From the NCBI GenBank assembly GCA_022559845.1, contig CM040121.1:508876566-508940565 (forward strand): a stretch of DNA of 64,000 bases, read 5' to 3'. Of the stretch, positions 55,795-64,000 are shown in pieces. Below the pieces are notes generated by a model. The model had not been told where the DNA came from and searched no databases. It was given only the letters and a program-made list of their open reading frames with translations. Made by a program: the position numbers and the translations under genes. Source of the DNA: Amorphophallus konjac. Taxonomy: Eukaryota; Streptophyta; Magnoliopsida; Alismatales; Araceae. How positions within the stretch are numbered: position 1 is the stretch's first letter; every line of letters begins with the position of its first letter.

Positions 55795-57515
55795 TGTCTT
55801 AGCTCTAAAGAACAAGATAAAATCATGCAGATACGATAAATCACATGAGTACAACCAAAGTAATAAGACATTATCATGTTTGAGATACGAGACAATGATT
55901 GAACTAATATAATCAAGCAAGAATGTAATAATGGCCTTTCATGAACAAGAATGTAACAAGAATGTACTAGCAAGTCATGTAACAAGCACTTAAGTATTTT
56001 TTTTGCTAAATAGCAAGTACTTCATGTATCAAGTCCGTGTAATCCGCATGTGGATTTTTACTTATTTATAAAGAAAGTACTCCCAGCGCAATGCGAGGCC
56101 AGTAGCTTCATACCCCATGGTTTATACAGTATGTTTCCGACAATCAGCCGAGGGGACTAGCATAGAGCCCTTGAACACAATCAGTGCTCGAACTGCATCT
56201 TCAAGCATAAATCAAGCTACTTCCACGTATATAACAATAAAGTTTGGCCATGTAAGTAACAAGTTCAATAATGGTCTTCAAGATACAATATTAATAAAAG
56301 AATGCTCAAAATATGAATATGGGGGTTCAAGAAATGCATTAATAACTAGGTTATGCCATGGAAATAAATCGGCAGCATAACAGTACATTCCTTAACTTTC
56401 AAAATTTACTTAAATATCTTTGAAATAGTGTGACAGGTTCTAGATAATCAATTGGACTATCTAGGATCATAGGAATATTAACCCTTGGGTCAAACCTCGG
56501 GTTAACTGTACTTAAGAAAATAGAGGTCGTTTACTCGGCCATTTCATGAAGAAAGCGGTCTAGTTCTGGACTGTTAATGACCAGACTCTTCGATATTTAA
56601 AACAGATTATCTGGTATCTTTAGCGGTCAAATGAAGAACCGTCTAGGATCCGTTAGCGGTCAATTATAGGCCCGCTAGAAGTCATTGGCGGTCAACAATA
56701 AGGCCGCTAATAATCTAGAAATATAAAACACCGGTCAGTGCTTTCTAGACAATTGAGATTTAATGGTACAACCAGCTCGGCGTCCTGGAGGGAATCCCAG
56801 GATCACGGAGGCCTTGAAACAAGATTTCCTAATCCATTGGAAGGAATATCCAAAGGAGAGGTTATCAAGTCCAAGATTGTGTGCCTAATGTGCATAGGTG
56901 TAACTAATGGTCATATACTGGGATATATGCCATGTACTTATGAAAATGACTCTATAGATGAGAAGAGAATGTGTATTCCGTGACAATCAATAATAAATCT
57001 CGTCAATGTAGCAGTTAAACCATGGATTTAATACAAAAATATATGGAATTGGCATGAAACTAACTTATGCTTAAAATACTCCCAAGTATAGTAAGGAACC
57101 ATGAAATCCATTGTTGTGACAGTAATAAAACCCATAGTAAGAAATAATACTTAAAACAAGCTTGGAGCATAATTAACTAGGCATATTATAAGTTTAATGG
57201 GATGTTCTTTATTCAATCTCGGGTTGACAGAATTCAGAACGTTGGCAGTCAAATTTACAGCCGTTTGTAAGGCTTAAGCGGTCTATCGTACGTCCGCTTG
57301 TGGTTCTATAATGGTGAAATCATATGAACACAAACGGTCTATATACTGGCCGCTAATCATCTATAAGCGGTTTATCGTAGGGCCGCTAACCAATGCTGGC
57401 GGTCCATTTTTAGGCCATTTGGCTTGACAGAAACTAAACAATTGAACTAAATGATAATCCAAGACATATCATGCCTGGAAACCAACATATTTTTTTTTAA
57501 CAAAGAGCCAATAAG

Positions 57516-60500
57516 CTAATTACAATTTCGTAGAGTGGGCAATCTGCCCTTATCTAGCCTAAAAGCTCCCCTTGCCAATCTAGGGAGATCCCGCACATTT
57601 GTAAAGATACTATTAGTGTGAGTATAACATGCATAGGAAGCCAAAGCATCCGCAACTTGATTACCTTCTCTGTATGTATGCTGTACCGAGCAGCCACATT
57701 GGGATATTAAGTCCAAGATATCCTTCCACCAAGGTAGAACTAGCCAGCTAGGTGCCACTTTCCTTTGGATAGCAGAAACTAGAAGAGCACAATCAGAAAA
57801 AACTGCTCCCACCTGAAGGCCTCCATTAACAACTAAGGACAATCCATCATGAAGAGCCCTAGCTTCAGCTAAAATGCTACTGCCAACCCCATAGTTAAAG
57901 GCAAAATAGATTTTCATATTTCCATTATGATCTCTAATACAGCCACCACCCCCACATCTCCCTGGGTTTCCTTTAGATGCCCCATCCACATGCAAAGTAA
58001 ACTGAGTGTGAGCTAAACTGCATAAAACTGTTATAGCCCGCTTGGTGTGGACTTTAGGGAATAGATAGAAATGCACCAAAATATTCTTCTATTCGGCTGA
58101 GATCATGGATGAAAAGGTCAGTTTGTCCAAGGCATACGATATTGTTGCAATCACTTTTCTATTTGCACAAGGTGTAATTCCTTCAAATTTTAAGGCACAT
58201 CTGACCCTCCAAATCTCCCAAAGGATCAATATAGAAGCATACATTCCAGAGTAACTATAAGCTGACCGCAAGTTTGATCCAGTCAAGATGTTCCAGCATC
58301 GGATAGTTAACTGATCACATAAATTGATTTTGGCACTGAATAAAGGAGCAATCCAATTCCATAAATCTACTGCCAGCTCACTCTTTAGGAAGACATGATT
58401 TAGATCCTCTTGAGATGGAGATTTGCAGTAAACACATTTGGAAACCAGAGAAATACCACATTCAGCCACTCTACAGTCCACTGGTACTGCTCGATAAAGA
58501 AGCTTCAAAAGAAAATAGCAGCCCTCGGAGCAATACTTGAGTGCCAAAGCTTAGCCCACGGATGTCTGACTATGCTTGTCATCCTCAACAGATTGTAGGA
58601 AGACTTTACAGTAAACTCTCCTGTGGACGTACCAGTCCAAATACAATAATCTGTCCCTCTGCTCAGATGAACATTGGAGAGCCAATTTGTGTTATTAAGG
58701 AAGGATCTGGCCGCATGATTGGAGTCTTGGAGAACCTCTCTGACTGTTGTTCTTGGCATAGCCTGAATTCTACTGATTGGAACCTGCTGGACTGTGTTAA
58801 TAAGAGGCCCCTTCCCTGTCCAATTGTCTTTCCAGAAGTCAATACCATTACCATCACCAATCATCCATCTAGAATTGTTAATTATGAGATCCTTGGCCTG
58901 CTGAAATATTTTGAGTGGCATACCAGTTGGGAAAGGCCTAATACAGTCATAAAAGCTTTTTTTGATGAACTTTTGTCGAGCATATGATGACCACAAAGAA
59001 GAACCATGTAGGATAGACCACAAACTTTTTGAAGCCAGAGAGGCCTGTACTTGATTAAGGTCTCTAATGCCAAGGCCCCCTTCCAGATTTGGTTTCTGAA
59101 TGTTCTGCCAAGATATCCAATGGCGACGCCTCAAACTATCAGATCCCTACCAGAAGAAATTAGCACACAGTCTATCAATAGTACGAGTGATAGCTTTTGG
59201 AAAAAAATAGGCTGAAGCCAATTAGATAGGAATGCTCTGAAGAACAGATTTAATGAGGATTACTCGTCCTGCCTGAGAGAGTAATTTGACCTGCCAACCC
59301 TCCAATTTCTGCACCACTTTGTCCAATATGTACTTAAAATCCAAACATTTATACCTCCCTTTCTTGATTGGAACTCCCAGATAGCAAAGCCCAGTAGATA
59401 GGACCTTGTATCCAGACAGATTATTGAGAGACTGCTTCAGTGAAAGAGGTGCCTTTTCAGATACCATGATACTGCTTTTTCCTGCATTCACCTTTTGTCC
59501 AGAGCTAGCTTCATATCTTGCAATAAACTGTAGGAATACTCTTATGTTTTGCTTGCAGGCATTCATGAAAATAAGAGTATCGTCCGCATATAAGAGATGA
59601 GAGACTTGGGGTAAATTCCTTGGCCCATTATATCCCTTGAGAGAGCCATGCTGAAATAATGCAGTTAAACCTCTACTGAGCACTTCAGAAGCTAGTATAA
59701 AAAGGTATGGAGCAAGGGGGTCTCCCTGCCTAATGCCCCTACTAGACTTAAAAAAACCTGCCAATGTACCATTGAAGTTAACAGAAAACCAGCAGTTTGA
59801 CAGTATCATACCAATGAGGGAGGTAAACCTTGTGCAAAATCCAAACTTCCTCAAAGATGCCAATAAAAAATCCCACTCCATTCTATCATATGCTTTGGCC
59901 ATGTCTAGCTTAACAATGGCATTATGTCCCCTGACTTTCCTATCTATATCCAACACTAGCTGCCTAGCCAGTGCCACATTATCAAGTATGTTACGGCCTT
60001 TGATGAAGGCTCCTTGCTCCTTAGATATGACATTAGGTAGTATCACTCCTAAACGCTTAGCAATAATAGAAGAAATGACCTTGTAGGAGAAGTTACATAA
60101 GCTGATGGGGCGGAAGTCATTAAAGGACCTTGGCTCCTGCACTTTTGGGACTAATGTAATAATGGAAGAGGCCATACCTCTAGGAATGGGAAACCCCTTG
60201 AAGAAACATTGAACTGCTGCTGTAACATCTTTAGCTATGATATCCCATGTTGAGGTGTAGAACCTTTAAGTGTCCAAACAACTGCTCGAACTTCTTCAGA
60301 ATCTGGGATGGAGCATAACAAACTATTCTGCTCTTCTGTGATACACTGTGGGATACAGTCAAACATGGTCATGTCCATAGAGTGTTCCTCTGTCGAGAAA
60401 AGATTTCTGAAATAGGTTTCAGCCTGGTTCTGTAGTGCAACCTGGTCTTCACACCATTGCTCAGAGTCCCCAATCTTCAATCTTCTGATAATACTCCTCC

Positions 60501-61616
60501 TTCGACGGCATTGAACTACTGAATGATAAAAAGCAGTGTTCCTATCTCCACTTTCTATCCAGTCTAGTCGGGATTTCTTCTTCCAAAAAGTTTCTTCCCT
60601 GGACAAGGCCTGCCGAAAGTTAGCATTAGCTTCATTCAGTTTGCTTCTATTCTCAGTAGATGGATTTGAATCATAATCCATTTGTTTTTGTTCCACTTCA
60701 GATTCTGCCTGCTTAACATTTTTAGTAACATCTCCAAAAATTTCCTTATTCCACTTACTCAAAGATGACTTGACTGCCTTTAGTTTAGATGATAGTCTAA
60801 CCATAGCATTTGGGTGATCAATCTGGCACTAACTCCATGCATCTGAAACAATTTGAGTAAAGGAGGAATGATCACACCACATCTTTTGAAAAATAAATCT
60901 GGAGGGGCCAAACGATTGGCTTTCAGTATTCATTAAGATTGGAGCATGATCAGAGGGACCTCTAGGAAGATGTTTCACCAATAACTGAGGAAAATCTGAC
61001 TGACAGAACTATTCAGTAGAATTCTATCAAGGCGAGCTCTGATATTTGCTGAACCAGTTCTATTGTTATTCCAGGTTAAGGCTTCCCCTAAGTAACCAGC
61101 ATCATAGAGCCCAGCTGAATAGATAAAAGCATTAAATTCTGTCATCGAAGACAGAGAAGGAGAAATTCCACCCACCTTTTCCGAAGGTCGCATTATGCAA
61201 TTAAAGTCTCCTCCAACCACCTAGGGCACCGAAACATTAGCACCAAAGGTGGTTAAATCATTAAAAAGATCAATTCTTTGAGCAGCATTACAGGAGGCAT
61301 ATACAAAAGAGAAAATAGCAATAGTGTCAGCACCCCTCTTGAGCCCCAAAGATATCTGCTGGGTGGAGGAGAGAATGACCTCCATGTTCCAACTCTCATG
61401 CCAAAATACCCAAATTCTAGAATCATTAATAGAATTGACTGCAAATTTTGGCAATTTGATAAACCTGCCTAACTTAGAAGCTTTACTAGCATCTAACATA
61501 GGTTCACTAATAGCTACTAAGGAGACTTTATTACTTTGTACAAGTCTTCTTAAACTTCTCCGGGAGCTAGGATTGCCCACTCCTCTGATATTCCAGATAA
61601 GAATTGGGCTAATCAT
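57516..61616 (-). pseudogene. LINE ORF2: endonuclease, RT, RNase H
   Basis: Starts MISPILIWNIRGVGNPSSRR. The endonuclease has VVGGDFNCIM, ARLDRIL and, in a shifted frame, GPSDHAPIL. The RT has LVPKVQEPRSFNDFRPISLC, GAFIKGRNILDNVALARQL, AKAYDRMEWDFL and the catalytic LLYADDTLIF (59222-60175). The next region (58505-59134) has RRHWISWQNIQKPNLEGGLG, and 58089-58547 is the reverse-transcriptase zinc-binding region. RNase H at 57516-58079 has LHVDGASKGNPGRCGGGG, ILAEARALHDGL and EGNQVADALASYA, all catalytic positions present. At least one TAG (61221) and frameshifts near 60975, 60235, 59200 and 58550 break it. Confidence 0.9.
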
Positions 61617-63157
61617 TGGAAAGCTTGCCAGAAATCACCAACTGATCTAGCTTTAGATCGTGTAATAATTCCCTCGACTTTTGGAAGACGCCCTTCAAGT
61701 TCTTCCTTCTCATTGTCTTCAATTTGTACTATCGAATTATCTAGCTTGGCTTTATCTGCAATAGCTTTACCCACTTGCAACAGTTTTTGTGAATCAATGA
61801 GCTCATTAACCTCTAATTGTTGAGGACGTTGATCTTCAATCGAGACCTCCTCAGCTCCCAAAAATGGATGTGTAGTTTTTAACCTTTCTGAAATTAAGAC
61901 TGAAGATTCAAGCCTACATTCAACACCACTTTCGGTCTTGTTGCCTTGTTCATTCAGCATTAACATTTGTTCCTCCTGCCCACCAACTAAGGACATAACT
62001 CCTTTTTGGTTTGAAGGGAGCTCCGCGGTTTCCAACCGAAGAGGACCTGGATCAGAAGAGAGTCCTTCCAAGGTCACTTGTTGCTGCGAGGATACAAGAG
62101 TAGGATTACTAGGCTCCTTCTCCGTATTGAGTAGCTCACTACTACTAGGCTGCTCCCTAAATTCAAAGGACAATTCAGAGCTAGGAACTCCTGAATCTGC
62201 TATTGCCCCTTCTTCCATCAGCTGAAGAGTAGCAAACCAATTTCCCAGTGAGTCCTTTAGTCGAACAGGTTGTAGGCTCACTAATCGGGGCCTATAAAAT
62301 TCCTTAGAGTTCTTTATAGGAACAGAATGCTGAGCAAGCGGGCGGCCATTCCGTCCCTGCTTCTTCCTGCAACTGGCATCATCATGGCCAATCTTATGGC
62401 AAATTGAACAAAGGAGAGGGACTCGATGATAATTAACATACTGCTAGAAACCCTGTCCTGCCATATCAATCCACAGTCTCTCTTTCTGCTCTACAGCTAG
62501 ATCCATTTCGACACACACCAGCGCCTCTGCAGTATCAGACATAGCAAGGGTCCTCTCATGAATGCGGAGGACATTGCCAAAATTACCAGCTATAGAATGC
62601 AAACAATCTTCATGGTATAGATTGGCCGGTAAGCCAGGAAAGCTGATCCAAACCGGGACCAGAGGTGGATCTGAATCAAAATCGAAATCATGAGTCCAAC
62701 GGAAGAACCGGAATAAAAAACCTTTGATATATAGGTTCTTCTGCATCAAAAGCTTCAAGAAATCTGCCTCACAATCGAAACGTAGCAGGAGATGCCTCTG
62801 ATTGAGTTTGCTAACCACAAAATCCGAAACAATTGAAAGCCTCTGCTTCAGACAACTCTTTATCTCAAGAATCGCAGGCCTCCCATAAGCACATTTCGCT
62901 ACAATGGCGAAAGAGAGAGGTAGCATAGTGGCTTGAAAATCCTCTTTAGAGAAGAAGACGGCCGGCTCTCCATGGTCGGTGAAGCCCGGTGCCTTCATAG
63001 TGATGGCGACCTTTGCCTTCCTGTTCGAATCAATGAGCACCTGGGCGAAGGATCTACGAGGGCCAGGAGGGAGAGGCGGTGCTACATTGGAAGGAAGTCC
63101 CCCCTCCACGCCGGCCATGGCCGGCCGGAGGTGAGAGAGAGAGGTCGGAGATGACAA
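61613..63157 (-). pseudogene. LINE ORF1 (DUF4283 plus zinc knuckle)
   Basis: Starts at the ATG at 63157 (MSSPTSLSHLRPAMAGVEGG). The first 237 codons hold a DUF4283-like nucleic-acid-binding region with HLLLRFDCEADFLKLL and PVWISFPGLPANLYHEDCLH. One TAG follows, then, in the same frame, CSICHKIGHDDASC, a CCHC zinc knuckle, and an acidic Ser/Glu-rich tail. The TGA at 61615-61613 overlaps the ORF2 ATG. Without the TAG it would be about 514 residues, usual for plant L1 ORF1, which binds element RNA. Confidence 0.88.
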
Positions 63158-64000
63158 ACCGAAAACCTTGCTATTCTTTACCTGGAAACCAACATATATA
63201 AACTTCTACCATGATAGAATGAAGAGAGGCCAACAATATGCATGGGATTCATGTATTATAACCAGAGAATTCTTCAAATTAAATTAAGGCTAAGAGATAT
63301 TTATGAATGATGCACTAGATGCATAGTCTCAACTAAAACATGAAATTCTCGATCTATAAAGCATGAAATCAAGTGCAACAAGAGGGTTTTTAATCCTAGA
63401 ATGATGTTTTAGCCATTCATGAGATGACCTACCTCTGTTCTTGGCTTTTAACTTTGAATTTAAGCCTGGAAGTTAACCCTAGTTCCCTACACTTCTTGTG
63501 CTAAAATAGCAACCTCATGTCCTAATAACTCTTGATTCTCTTGACCTAAAGACGTAAAATTTGGAGGGTAAGAAGAAGATACAAAAGAGAACAAAAAGTT
63601 CTAAAGGTGCAACTTCTAAATACCACATTTTGGGTCCCTAATTTCCTGATCTTCACCACACCGTTGCACAGTCTCCTGGATTGTTGATGTGGAACCAGCA
63701 ACTTTGGGTGCCTCTATCTTCCTGATGGGTTGATCTCCTAGCACGAAATTTTGAGGCAAGTTAGTCCTTAGTATTAGGAAAAAAAAACCTCAAAAGAACC
63801 TACCTGAATTAAAGCCGTCTTACCTTAGTTCCACGCGAGCTAAACATAGAGCTCGCGCAAGTGAAACCTAGGGTCTATTTATAGGTTTTTACTAGGGTTT
63901 CGTTGATTAGATCAATTCTAGAGTCCCTATTTGGCATCAAACCAATGTTTGAGAGTCCTAAGAATGCTTACCAGTCCTTCCACTGTGATCTCTAGAAGTT

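Larger units (their letters stand above)
57491..63180 (-). mobile_element. Full-length L1-type LINE with 17-bp target duplication
   Basis: The element is flanked by a 17-bp direct repeat CCTGGAAACCAACATAT (57474-57490 and 63181-63197). On the minus strand it has a 23-bp leader, ORF1, ORF2 and a short A tail (eight T on the plus strand at 57491). It sits inside a Tekay-like LTR. Several stops and frameshifts make it inactive, but the ends are complete. Confidence 0.92.
55795..64000 (-). repeat. Second Tekay-like LTR, interrupted by a LINE
   Basis: 55795-57473 and 63198-64000 match the LTR at 20646-23941 in the same orientation; both share, for example, GTGCTTTCTAGACAATTG, GGTACAACCAGCTCG and CATACCCCATGGTTTATA. 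The left end is truncated and the right end runs off the window. GCGGTC...GACCGC-type pairs lie at 56520-56710 and 57275-57415. Confidence 0.83.

Overview
This window looks like nuclear DNA from a flowering plant with a large, repeat-rich genome. Almost every base falls in a transposable element: a Sirevirus-type Ty1/copia element, chromodomain (Tekay-like) Ty3/gypsy elements, Tat-lineage Ty3/gypsy elements with a second archaeal-type RNase H, a small non-autonomous LTR element and an L1-type LINE. I found no ordinary host gene outside transposons, no tRNA or rRNA gene, and nothing bacterial. The species cannot be named from the sequence.

Layout. (1) 1-8184: Sirevirus gag-pol, three polypurine tracts and a 3' LTR filled by about 35 copies of a short motif. 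(2) 8185-9860: a second Sirevirus-like LTR fragment. (3) 9861-13158: the 3' part of a Tat element with an antisense gene fragment, an LTR and a primer-binding-like site. (4) 13159-23941: a minus-strand Tekay-like element, split by a 1654-bp LTR element (16441-18094) with perfect 5-bp target duplications. (5) 24413-29561 and 29568-36458: two chromodomain-type elements with related LTRs, head to head, forming a long inverted repeat. (6) 36459 to about 54893: a large decayed Tat element (gag, protease, G-patch-like segment, RT, two RNases H, integrase) with two antisense intron-containing genes between pol and the 3' LTR. (7) About 54894-55795: the leader and a proline-rich ORF of a possible second Tat unit. 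(8) 55795-64000: another Tekay-like LTR, interrupted by a full-length LINE (57491-63180) with 17-bp target duplications.

The most interesting system is the antisense cargo of the Tat elements. One gene (44627-47987, minus) can be spliced by eye into eight exons with seven phase-0 GT-AG introns. It encodes an acidic N-terminus, a plant mobile domain (PMD) and a coiled-coil tail, but has eight in-frame stops. The second (48740 to about 50162, minus) has a 405-codon open exon behind a 104-bp intron and a TATA box. The same gene, with the same intron position and a TATA box, sits in the older Tat remnant at 9861-10387, so it belongs to the element lineage and is not a chance capture. A second theme is that unrelated LTR families here all carry clusters of short motifs with palindromic or inverted GC-rich cores.
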